The position numbers and the translations under genes were made by a program. The notes under the pieces were generated by a model. It was given only the letters and a program-made list of their open reading frames with translations, was not told the DNA's origin and did no database searches. From Candidatus Dormiibacterota bacterium (GTDB lineage Bacteria; Chloroflexota; Dormibacteria; Aeolococcales; Aeolococcaceae), in NCBI GenBank assembly GCA_003135255.1, contig PLAX01000217.1, forward strand, positions 1 to 16,336: 16,336 bases of DNA. The letters run 5' to 3'. Below, in pieces: positions 9,729 through 16,083 of this stretch. Position 1 is the first letter of the stretch; each line of letters begins with the position of its first letter.

Positions 9729-11458
9729 GCCGCGTTCTCCCCGAGCTGGGAGACCACGATCTCGCGGTACTCGTCGCAGGAGACCATCAGCTGCTCATGG
9801 GTCCCGGACCCGACGACGGCACCGTCGTCCAGGACGATGATGCGGTCCGCGTTGAGGATGGTGCTCACCCGTTGGGCGACGATCACCACCGTGGCGTTGC
9901 GGGTCTCCGCGCTGAGCTGCGCGCGCAGCCGCGCGTCAGTGGTGGCGTCCAGGGCAGAGAAGCAGTCGTCGAAGAGGTAGATCAGCGGCCGTTTGATGAC
10001 GGCCCGGGCGATCGCCAGCCGCTGGCGCTGGCCGCCCGAGACGTTGGTCCCGCCCTGGTCGATGGGAGCCTCGAGCTGCCCATCCATGGTGGCCACGAAA
10101 TCGCGGGCCTGGGCGACCTGGAGGGCGTGCCAGACGTCGGCGTCGTTGGCGTCCTCGGCGGCGAAGCGCAGGTTGTCCGCCACGGTGCCGCCGAAAAGGT
10201 ATGCCTGCTGGGGTACCAGCCCGATGCTGGCCCACAGCTCCTCGAGCGCGCGATCCCTGACGTCGATGCCGTCGATCAGCACCGCGCCCGAGGTCGGATC
10301 GAAGAAGCGCGGGACGAGATTCAGCAGGGTCGTCTTGCCGGCGCCGGTGCCGCCGATGATCGCGGTGGTCTCCCCCGGCTGGATCTGGAAGGAGAGGTCG
10401 CGCAGCACCAGATCCTCGCCGCCCGGGTAGCCGAAGCTCACGTTGCGGAACTCGACGATCCCCATCGAGTGGGACGGGGTGATCGGGTGCTGCGGGCTCG
10501 TGGTGGCAGGCTCGACACGCTCCACCGCGGCGATGCGCTCGGCGCTCGCCTGGGCGCGCGGGACGAGGATCACCATCACCACGGCGAGCAGCACCGACAT
10601 CAGGATCTGCATGATGTAGGCGAGGAAGGCGGTGAGGTTGCCGATCGGCATCTGCCCGCTGCTGATCAGGTGGCCGCCGAACCAGAGGACCGCAACGCTG
10701 GAGAGGTTCATGATCCCCATCAGCGCCGGCATGGCCAGCACGAAGATCCGGTTGACCCGCAGGCCGGTCGCGGTGAGGCTGGCGTTGGCGGTGGCGAAGC
10801 GGCGCTCCTCGTCCTCACCGCGGACGAAGGCGCGGATCACCCGGACGCCGGTGATCTGCTCGCGCAGCACCTGGTTGATCCGGTCGATCTTCACCTGCAT
10901 CGACTTGAACTGGGGTACGGCGACGAACAGCATGGTGAGCACCAGCACGGCCATGAGGGGCACCGCCACCACCAGGAGGAGGGAGAGGGTGGCGTCCTCG
11001 TGGATGGCCATGATCACGCCGCCGACCATCATGATCGGGGCCGCCACCATGAGCGTCAGCGCCATCTGCAGGAAGATCTGGATCTGCTGGACGTCGTTGG
11101 TGTTGCGCGTGATCAGCGAGGCCGTGCCGAAGCTGTTCATGTCGCGCGCGGAGAAGCGCATGACCCGCGAGAAGACGGTGGCGCGCAGGTCGCGGCCCAC
11201 CCCCATCGAGGTGCGCGAGGCGAAGTAGGTGGCGATGACGGCGGCCACGCCGCTCAGCAGCGTCAGTGCCAGCATCCACGCGCCGGTGCGCCAGATGTAC
11301 CCGACGTCCCCCTTGGCGATGCCGTTGTTGATGATGTCGGCGGTGAGGTTGGGCAGGTACAGGCCGAGTACGGTCTGGATGACGATCAGCCCCAGGACGA
11401 TCGCGACCAGCCACCGGTAGGGGCGGAGGCGGGTCAGCATCATGCGGACCAGGGTCAC
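9725..11458 (-). CDS. ABC exporter half-transporter with degenerate ATPase site (BmrC/TM287-like)
   Basis: A 577-aa ABC exporter subunit with six N-terminal membrane helices (about 15-300) and a C-terminal nucleotide-binding domain (about 335-565). Seen: Walker A GGTGAGKT at 369-376, Q-loop near Gln417, a canonical signature NVSGGQRQRL at 472-481, Walker B LIYLFDDCFSALD at 492-504 in which Asp498 replaces the catalytic Glu, and VAQR with Gln529 replacing the switch His. This paired loss is the hallmark of the degenerate half in heterodimeric exporters such as BmrCD and TM287/288. The start is GTG at 11458, supported by GGAGG 8 nt upstream; the ATGs five to six codons later lack a Shine-Dalgarno. 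It is the first gene of the ABC-ABC-marR operon. Confidence 0.94.
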   Translation of the reverse strand: MTLVRMMLTRLRPYRWLVAIVLGLIVIQTVLGLYLPNLTADIINNGIAKGDVGYIWRTGAWMLALTLLSGVAAVIATYFASRTSMGVGRDLRATVFSRVMRFSARDMNSFGTASLITRNTNDVQQIQIFLQMALTLMVAAPIMMVGGVIMAIHEDATLSLLLVVAVPLMAVLVLTMLFVAVPQFKSMQVKIDRINQVLREQITGVRVIRAFVRGEDEERRFATANASLTATGLRVNRIFVLAMPALMGIMNLSSVAVLWFGGHLISSGQMPIGNLTAFLAYIMQILMSVLLAVVMVILVPRAQASAERIAAVERVEPATTSPQHPITPSHSMGIVEFRNVSFGYPGGEDLVLRDLSFQIQPGETTAIIGGTGAGKTTLLNLVPRFFDPTSGAVLIDGIDVRDRALEELWASIGLVPQQAYLFGGTVADNLRFAAEDANDADVWHALQVAQARDFVATMDGQLEAPIDQGGTNVSGGQRQRLAIARAVIKRPLIYLFDDCFSALDATTDARLRAQLSAETRNATVVIVAQRVSTILNADRIIVLDDGAVVGSGTHEQLMVSCDEYREIVVSQLGENAA

Positions 11459-11544
11459 GGGCGAAGCCTCCGAGGTCGCCCCATCACCATCGGGAGGGGC
11501 AGGGGCCGGACAGAAGGGTCAGGGGTGGTGGCACCCGAGGTCAC

Positions 11545-11574
11545 ATCCTACATGTACTGCACCATTCTTGTCCA
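11545..11574 (-). promoter_or_regulatory. Promoter of the ABC-ABC-marR operon
   Basis: On the minus strand TGGACA (11574-11569; one mismatch to TTGACA), an 18-nt spacer and TAGGAT (11550-11545) form the best sigma70-like promoter in the window. Transcription would start near 11538, leaving a leader of about 80 nt before the GTG at 11458. Confidence 0.5.
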
Positions 11575-11595
11575 GCAAGATTGAGGTCATGTAGG
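11547..11595. repeat. 8-bp inverted repeat bracketing the ABC operon promoter
   Basis: CCTACATG (11547-11554) and CATGTAGG (11588-11595) are perfect reverse complements 33 nt apart. The left arm is also part of the 8-bp palindrome TACATGTA (11549-11556), which touches the -10. The right arm covers the stop codon of the upstream gene (11587-11589). They are possible paired operator half-sites; a weak terminator hairpin is the alternative, but there is no U-tract. Confidence 0.4.
11566..11580. promoter_or_regulatory. Candidate MarR operator over the -35 element
   Basis: TCTTG, a 5-nt spacer and CAAGA form a 15-bp dyad that overlaps the -35 hexamer at 11569-11574. The size and arrangement resemble MarR-family operators (for example TTGC-N5-GCAA), and the operon's last gene encodes a MarR protein. 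The symmetry is direct; the regulator assignment is inferred. Confidence 0.4.
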
Positions 11596-12477
11596 GGATT
11601 TGTTACCGTCTGCCCCAGCCCTGCCAGCCCGGCGGCGCGACCAGACGATCAGGGCCACGCCGGCCACGGCGATGACGCCGAGGCCGAGTGCGATGGTGAT
11701 GAGCCACTTGCCGGTGAGGCTTCCGCCCGAGTAGTTGGGGATGGTCGGCTCCGCCTGGAGCCGGTGCACGTAGAGCCCCTGACTGGTGCCCGCCCAGATG
11801 GCCGGAGCGGCGCCCGAGGCATCCGCGGCCAGGCTGAGCACGTCGTCGGGGAGGCCGGGGTCGGCGCGCACCCAGTCGTCACCGCCGTCCGAGGTCAGCA
11901 GGGTTCCATACCCGGCCGTCCCGATGTAGACGACACCGCTCACCGCAGCGGTGTTGAAGCCGGCGATCGAGGTGACCGCCGGGGTCCCGGTGATGAGGGT
12001 TGCCGGTAGGAGCGCCAATGAGACCGACCAGCCGCCGCTCGGGGCTCGCCGCCAGACCGTCCCCCCGGTGCTGACGGCGACCACGAAGCCGGGCACGGCG
12101 AGGGGGGCGGCGATGAGATGAGCGCCCGACCCGAGCTCGGGGCTGCCCGGGTCGCGGCGGGCGGTCCCGCCGCCCTCGGCGACCATCACCTCCCCGGCGG
12201 CATCGATGGACCAGGTGCGCGAGCCGGTGGTCACCGTCGCGGGGGCCGCCGGAGGCGGCGCGGCGGCCGCGACGAATCCGGTGGCCGTCTGGACCATCGC
12301 CGCGCCTCCCACCAGGGCGGTGACCCGGCCCTGGACGACGGCCACGCGCGTGACCGTCTGCCCCGGGAACGCCGCCAGCTGCCACCACGGACCAGCCGCC
12401 TGCACGGGCATGGCCGCGGCACAGGCCAGGGCCATGGCGGCAAGGGGCGCGGCGAGGAGCAGCCTGGCCCTGCGCAC
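11587..12477 (-). CDS. Secreted, C-terminally anchored protein with Asp-box (BNR/YCF48-like beta-propeller fragment)
   Basis: A 296-aa protein of unknown function. Seen: an N-terminal signal peptide (MRRAR, hydrophobic 6-23, likely cleavage after AQAA-type residues 26-28); an extracytoplasmic region of short beta-strand-like repeats; one Asp-box-type motif, TSDGGDDW at 195-202, then IWAGTSQGLYVHR at 227-239, typical of BNR or YCF48-like propeller blades; a single membrane helix at 258-280 followed by RRRAGR, which places the C-terminus in the cytoplasm. At most a few blades fit, fewer than a full propeller. I chose the GTG at 12477 because it gives a well-formed signal peptide. An in-frame GTG at 12558 would add 27 residues and overlap the upstream gene. 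It lies 29 nt after the stop of the proline-rich gene, probably in one operon. Confidence 0.7.
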   Translation of the reverse strand: MRRARLLLAAPLAAMALACAAAMPVQAAGPWWQLAAFPGQTVTRVAVVQGRVTALVGGAAMVQTATGFVAAAAPPPAAPATVTTGSRTWSIDAAGEVMVAEGGGTARRDPGSPELGSGAHLIAAPLAVPGFVVAVSTGGTVWRRAPSGGWSVSLALLPATLITGTPAVTSIAGFNTAAVSGVVYIGTAGYGTLLTSDGGDDWVRADPGLPDDVLSLAADASGAAPAIWAGTSQGLYVHRLQAEPTIPNYSGGSLTGKWLITIALGLGVIAVAGVALIVWSRRRAGRAGADGNKSPT

Positions 12478-12506
12478 CGTCCGGCGACGGGGCGGCTCAG
12501 ACCGGG

Positions 12507-13148
12507 TCAGGGGAGTCTCGTCGACCTTGCGAACATCGTCAGCCCTCGGATGATCCACAGGCCCCCGATGACGATGAGCCCCCAGGGGACGTAGTAGGCC
12601 CCGCCGGTGGCACTGCTGGAGGCCGCGCTGTAGGTGCCCACGGTGATGACGATCCCGATCACCAGGATCACCGCGCCGGTCACGGTGGTGCTGATGCCCC
12701 GCCGGCGGAGATACGCCCCGCCCATGGGTCGCATGCGACCCCTCATCCCCATCATGGGATAGCCCATGCCCGGGTAACCGGGACCGGGTCCGTAGGGTCC
12801 CTGCCCGTAGGGAGCGGGGCCGAAGCCCGCCGGGCCGGGCGTTCCGGCAGCGTTCGGCGGCATGCCGTAGGGCGACGGTGGAGGGCCGGCGTCGTTGGGC
12901 GGCGTCCCGAAGGGCCCCGGTTGAGGGGCCGCACCTGGACCGGGCACTCCCCAGGGGGCGGCCGGATCGGGCGGAGGGTAGGCCGAGGCGGCCTGGCTGC
13001 CGGGCGGTTGGTCCAGGGGCGGGGTGCTGCTGGGATCCGGTGTCCACGGCGTGTACCAGCTGGACTGGTCACCGAGCGGGGACGGCGTGCTGGGGTCCGG
13101 GGTTCCGGAGGATCCGGGGTCCGTGGGGGGGTAGCCTGATTGGGTCAT
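12507..13148 (-). CDS. Proline/glycine-rich membrane protein, two transmembrane segments
   Basis: A 213-aa hypothetical protein. Residues 1-145 are low complexity, rich in Pro, Gly, Ser and Ala, with loose repeats such as GTPPNDAG and GMPPNAAG and Gly-Pro-Tyr runs. A basic/Met-rich stretch, MMGMRGRMRPM, follows at 132-142, then LRRRG. Two hydrophobic helices lie at about 155-172 and 186-205, separated by a short Ser/Ala/Gly loop. The basic residues before helix 1 suggest that the proline-rich arm is cytoplasmic. Such arms in actinobacterial membrane proteins often act as flexible tethers, but no specific partner can be named. The ATG at 13148 is supported by GGAG 8 nt upstream. A much longer reading frame continues upstream in this frame but runs antisense to the oxidoreductase gene and is not believed. 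The secreted Asp-box protein gene follows 29 nt downstream. Confidence 0.75.
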   Translation of the reverse strand: MTQSGYPPTDPGSSGTPDPSTPSPLGDQSSWYTPWTPDPSSTPPLDQPPGSQAASAYPPPDPAAPWGVPGPGAAPQPGPFGTPPNDAGPPPSPYGMPPNAAGTPGPAGFGPAPYGQGPYGPGPGYPGMGYPMMGMRGRMRPMGGAYLRRRGISTTVTGAVILVIGIVITVGTYSAASSSATGGAYYVPWGLIVIGGLWIIRGLTMFARSTRLP

Positions 13149-13183
13149 CCGGCCGTCTCCGCATGGCAGGGGTGCACGGATCG

Positions 13184-13189
13184 AGCATA
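13184..13189 (-). promoter_or_regulatory. -10-like hexamer upstream of the proline-rich protein gene
   Basis: TATGCT (minus strand, 13189-13184) fits a -10 element and would give a leader of about 30 nt containing the GGAG Shine-Dalgarno. No clear -35 lies at the proper distance. It lies in the 132-nt divergent gap shared with the oxidoreductase gene. Confidence 0.3.
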
Positions 13190-13267
13190 CCGGTTCGCGT
13201 CGCGTGGCATCGGCGGGCAGCGAGGGGGTGCTGAGGGCCCGGGCGAGCGGCGCCGGAGCCCTTGTGC

Positions 13268-13283
13268 CAGACTCCTTCCTGTG
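13268..13283 (+). promoter_or_regulatory. Possible leaderless start of the oxidoreductase gene
   Basis: CAGACT (13268-13273) lies 7 nt before the GTG start at 13281, and no Shine-Dalgarno precedes it (the upstream bases are pyrimidine-rich). This spacing fits a -10 element of a leaderless mRNA beginning at or near the GTG. Only two of the key -10 positions (A2, T6) match. Confidence 0.3.
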
Positions 13284-14354
13284 AGCCGGATCGGCGTCGC
13301 GGTGATCGGGTACGGCCTGGCCGGGTCGGTCTTCCACGCCCCGCTGGTGGCGGCGACGCCCGACCTCGAGGTGAAGGCGATCGTCACCGCCAACCCCGAG
13401 CGGCGGGAACGGGCCGCGCGCGACTTCCCCGACGCCCGCCTTCTCGCCACCCCCGACCAGCTCTGGAACGACAGCAGCGGGATCGGCCTGGTGGTGGTGG
13501 CCACCCCCAACCACCTCCACGCACCTCAGGCGATCGCCGCCCTTGATTTGGGACTCGCGACGGTGGTGGACAAGCCGATGGCGCTGAGCGCGGCGGAGGC
13601 GAGGACGATCCTGGAGGCGGCCGAGCGCGCCGGCGGGGTGCTCGCGGTCTTTCAGAACCGGAGGTGGGACAGCGACTTCCTGCTGCTCCGCGAGGTGATC
13701 GACCGTGATCAGCTCGGCGGGCTTCTCCGGCTGGAGAGCCGCTTCGAGCGTTTCCGTCCGGAGGTGAACAGCAAGTCCTGGCGGGAGGAGACCTCCCCGG
13801 AAGCGGGGGGCGGACTGCTCCTCGACCTCGGCGCTCACCTCATCGACCAGGCGCTGCTTCTCCTCGGGCGACCTCACGGGGTGTACGCGGAGATCGGGCT
13901 GGCGAGGCCCGGGGCGGTCGCCGACGACGACTGCTTCCTCGCCCTCGAGTTCCCCGGCGGTGTCCACGCCCACCTCTGGATGAGCGCCACTGCCCCCGCG
14001 ATCGGGCCGCGCTGGCGGGTGTGGGGCAGCCGTGAGGCCCTCGAGGTGTGGGGGCTCGACCCCCAGGAGGCCTACATCGTGGCCGGGGGACGCCCCGGCG
14101 ATGCCGGCTACGGTCTGCCGGACGGGAGCCAGCGCGCCGTGCTCACGGCGGGCGGGGACCCCGGTCCCGGGCGCGAGCTGCCGCTGCCCGCCGGGCGGTA
14201 CGGTGACTTCTACGCGGGCATGGCGACGGCGATCCGAGGGGAGGGGCCGGTGCCCGTCCCGGCCCAGGCCGGCTGGGACGTGCTCGCCGTGGTCGAGGCG
14301 GCGCGGAAGAGCGCGGCCACGGGCACCGTGGTCAGCCCCGCCGCCCGAGCCTGA
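13281..14354 (+). CDS. Gfo/Idh/MocA-family NAD(P)-dependent oxidoreductase (YdgJ/IolW-like)
   Basis: A 357-aa cytosolic dehydrogenase. Seen: the Rossmann fold GVAVIGYGLAGSVFHAP at 5-21 with the GxGxxG dinucleotide loop; VVVATPNHLHAPQAIAAL at 71-88; the family Lys motif VDKPM at 96-100 (Lys98); NRRWDSDFLLLREVI at 126-140; SRFERFRPEV at 153-162; and the catalytic GGGLLLDLGAHLIDQAL at 176-192 with Asp182, His186 and Asp189. These latter stretches resemble the YdgJ/YvaA (IolW, scyllo-inositol dehydrogenase) branch, so a polyol or inositol-like substrate is plausible but unproven. I chose the GTG at 13281, 3 codons before the first Rossmann strand. In-frame codons extend 141 nt upstream but encode residues unrelated to the family and run into the divergent gene's start. 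It converges on the CPBP gene with a 7-nt gap. Confidence 0.92.
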   Translation: MSRIGVAVIGYGLAGSVFHAPLVAATPDLEVKAIVTANPERRERAARDFPDARLLATPDQLWNDSSGIGLVVVATPNHLHAPQAIAALDLGLATVVDKPMALSAAEARTILEAAERAGGVLAVFQNRRWDSDFLLLREVIDRDQLGGLLRLESRFERFRPEVNSKSWREETSPEAGGGLLLDLGAHLIDQALLLLGRPHGVYAEIGLARPGAVADDDCFLALEFPGGVHAHLWMSATAPAIGPRWRVWGSREALEVWGLDPQEAYIVAGGRPGDAGYGLPDGSQRAVLTAGGDPGPGRELPLPAGRYGDFYAGMATAIRGEGPVPVPAQAGWDVLAVVEAARKSAATGTVVSPAARA

Positions 14355-14361
14355 CCGCGGC

Positions 14362-15318
14362 TCAGAAGCCGTAGAGGCCGGGGAGGACGGCGAGGGTCAC
14401 CACGACGTCCGCCACCCCGTGGACCACGACCGCCGGCCAGATCGAGTTGGTCTTCTGGGTCACCCACCCGAGCACGAAGCCGAGCAGCATGGTCAGGGGT
14501 ACGAAGGGCGCGACCGGTCCCTGGTAGACGATGGCGAGGTGGGCGAGCCCAAAGACCACCGCCTGGCAGGCGTTGGCCACGAGTGGTGAGGTGAGCCGCT
14601 CCAGGCTGCCGAGCAGCAGGCCGCGGAACTGGAGCTCCTGGGCCGCGCCCTGCAGCATGTTGGCGGGGACCAGCCAGGGGGCGTCGCGCAGCACCGCAAC
14701 GACCGGGAGCCCCTCTCGCCCGAGCAGGGAGGCAGGGATCAGCAGGAACACCAGGAAGAAGAGCGCGGTGCCCCCCACCCCGAAGGCCACGGCGCCCCAC
14801 CCGAGGTGGAGCAGCCGGAGCCGGGGGTGATCCCGGCGCAGCACCAGCCAGACCAGGCAGAGGATCACGACGGTCACCCCGCACCAGGCCACCGAGGCGT
14901 TGAGGTTGGCCTGGTCACCGCTCTGCTGGACCCCCGCGTGGCCGAGCAGGGCGGGCGCCCCGAGGAACGCCGACCAGCCGAGGGTGATCGCCACCAGGCT
15001 GACCAGGATCAGGCGGGCGCGGGCCAGGCTGGGGACCACCAGGGAGACGGCGAGGAGGCCGAGGGCGACACCGCTGGTCCGGAGCGTGTAGGGATCGAGG
15101 CCGTTGGGGTCGCTGTAGAGGTTGGGAGCCAGCACCACCACACCGAGGGCTACGGCGGCGATCAGGAGAGGGACGAGCGGACCCCAGGCGGTCCGTGGCG
15201 GCGCCGGAGAGGCGGGCGCTCCGAGCGAGCCGTCAGGGTGCGGCGACCCCTCCTCCGGCGCGGCGGGGTCGGGGTCGGCGGGCACGGGTCCGGGGTCAGC
15301 CGGCGGCGGTGTGGACAT
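14362..15318 (-). CDS. CPBP-family intramembrane metalloprotease-like protein (CAAX/Abi), first motif altered
   Basis: A 318-aa membrane protein with a Pro/Ala-rich cytoplasmic N-terminus (1-45) and about eight hydrophobic helices. The C-terminal half carries the CPBP (Rce1/Abi) signature: AQELQFRG at 226-233 in the place of EExxxR, FGLAH at 256-260 for FxxxH, and HGVAD at 300-304 for the third His with Asp. The first Glu of the EE pair is Gln227, while Glu228, Arg232, His260 and His300 are kept, so catalytic activity is uncertain. Prokaryotic members include bacteriocin-immunity and membrane-protein-processing types; the substrate is unknown. The ATG at 15318 overlaps the end of the lipoate-ligase-like gene by 23 nt, with only a weak Shine-Dalgarno, so translation may be coupled. 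The gene ends 7 nt from the convergent oxidoreductase stop. Confidence 0.82.
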   Translation of the reverse strand: MSTPPPADPGPVPADPDPAAPEEGSPHPDGSLGAPASPAPPRTAWGPLVPLLIAAVALGVVVLAPNLYSDPNGLDPYTLRTSGVALGLLAVSLVVPSLARARLILVSLVAITLGWSAFLGAPALLGHAGVQQSGDQANLNASVAWCGVTVVILCLVWLVLRRDHPRLRLLHLGWGAVAFGVGGTALFFLVFLLIPASLLGREGLPVVAVLRDAPWLVPANMLQGAAQELQFRGLLLGSLERLTSPLVANACQAVVFGLAHLAIVYQGPVAPFVPLTMLLGFVLGWVTQKTNSIWPAVVVHGVADVVVTLAVLPGLYGF

Positions 15319-16018
15319 CCCGCCAGCGCTCGATGACCTCGGCCACCCCGAGGCCGGGCCTCCCGGCAGCTTCGGCCAGCGAGGTGTTGGCCGCGGCTGT
15401 GACCTCGACGCCGATCAGGCGGTGGCAGGCGATCAGGAGATCCATGTCGTCCTCGGCGATGGGCGCGACCGCCATCATCCCGCGCATCACCACCCAGTCG
15501 CGGGTGACCTTGTACCCCAGGCCGATCAGCTTGCGGCCGTCCACGGCGATGTCGCTGAACCCAGGGCACCACCCTCCCTCGACGCGACCGGCTGCGGCAC
15601 GCACGCCGAATCCGGCGAGGGCGGTGCGGAACCAGGCGCTGAGCGAATCATTCATCCAGTCGAGGGGCATCCCGCGCCCAGGAGGAGGCACCCCGACCGC
15701 GCAGAGGCCCATCCAGCCCGGGCCACCGATGACGAAGGTGCCCCCGGCCGGGCTGGTGGCCAGACCGGGCAGCCCGGGAAGGGCGCGGACCGCCGCCAGG
15801 AGATCGGGCTTGCGGGCCAGTCCGGCACCGGCGGCCACCCTGCGCACCGTGGTGCGGAGTTGGACGGCGACCGTTCCGGGCTCGCCAGCGAGGTGGAGGG
15901 GCAGCTCGGGCAGGTCGTCGAGGCCGCCCTCGGCGGTGACCTCGGCAACTCGGACCGCCCCCACACGTGGCCAGACGGGCGCGGGCTGGGCGGTGTCCTC
16001 GAGCTGCTCCGCACTCAC
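15296..16018 (-). CDS. Lipoate-protein ligase A-like protein (BPL/LplA/LipB fold)
   Basis: A 240-aa cytosolic protein resembling the LplA/LipM acyltransferase fold, which attaches lipoyl or octanoyl groups to carrier lysines. Seen, with numbering from the GTG at 16018: TSPAGGTFVIGGPG at 88-101, corresponding to the RRxxGGG substrate loop but lacking the two arginines; WCPGFSDIAVDGRKLIGLGY at 150-169, with the near-invariant Lys163 of the GRKxxG motif; and RDWVVMRGMM at 173-182, corresponding to the gxlxHG strand. The first 80 residues are not recognisable. The GTG at 16018 has TACCGT 7 nt upstream and keeps the gene clear of the divergent PHP gene. A longer frame to 16132 would overlap that gene. 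Its stop lies 23 nt inside the CPBP gene. Divergence in the substrate loop makes the exact reaction uncertain. Confidence 0.68.
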   Translation of the reverse strand: MSAEQLEDTAQPAPVWPRVGAVRVAEVTAEGGLDDLPELPLHLAGEPGTVAVQLRTTVRRVAAGAGLARKPDLLAAVRALPGLPGLATSPAGGTFVIGGPGWMGLCAVGVPPPGRGMPLDWMNDSLSAWFRTALAGFGVRAAAGRVEGGWCPGFSDIAVDGRKLIGLGYKVTRDWVVMRGMMAVAPIAEDDMDLLIACHRLIGVEVTAAANTSLAEAAGRPGLGVAEVIERWRDVHTAAG

Positions 16019-16031
16019 GAGGTGGACGGTA
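16016..16031 (-). promoter_or_regulatory. Possible leaderless start of the LplA-like gene
   Basis: TACCGT (minus strand, 16031-16026) matches the TANNNT -10 pattern and lies 7 nt before GTG (16018-16016), with no purine-rich Shine-Dalgarno between them. Together with the divergent PHP gene this makes a compact bidirectional start region of 62 nt. Confidence 0.4.
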
Positions 16032-16066
16032 GCGCAGCCCGGCGCCCCGGCCGGCACCGGAAATGA

Positions 16067-16083
16067 CAGGATTGCGAGCCGTG
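16067..16083 (+). promoter_or_regulatory. Possible leaderless start of the PHP-domain gene
   Basis: CAGGAT (16067-16072) lies 8 nt before the GTG at 16081, and no Shine-Dalgarno is present. It mirrors the arrangement of the divergent LplA-like gene. Confidence 0.3.

Noticed and set aside
9797..11584. 595-codon plus-strand open frame opposite the first ABC gene
   Set aside because: The translation is dominated by His, Asp, Gly and Val from antisense codon bias. The opposite strand encodes complete ABC motifs.
12478..13047. Upstream extension of the secreted Asp-box protein frame
   Set aside because: It overlaps the proline-rich gene out of frame. A signal peptide starts naturally at the GTG at 12477.
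13149..13973. Long upstream extension of the proline-rich protein reading frame
   Set aside because: It runs antisense through the oxidoreductase catalytic core. The ATG at 13148 has a good Shine-Dalgarno, and the extension has no protein-like conservation.
14347..14363. GAGCC-N7-GGCTC inverted repeat between the convergent oxidoreductase and CPBP genes
   Set aside because: Only 5 bp of stem and no T-tract on either side. It could be a weak bidirectional terminator, but in this GC-rich DNA it is not distinguishable from chance.
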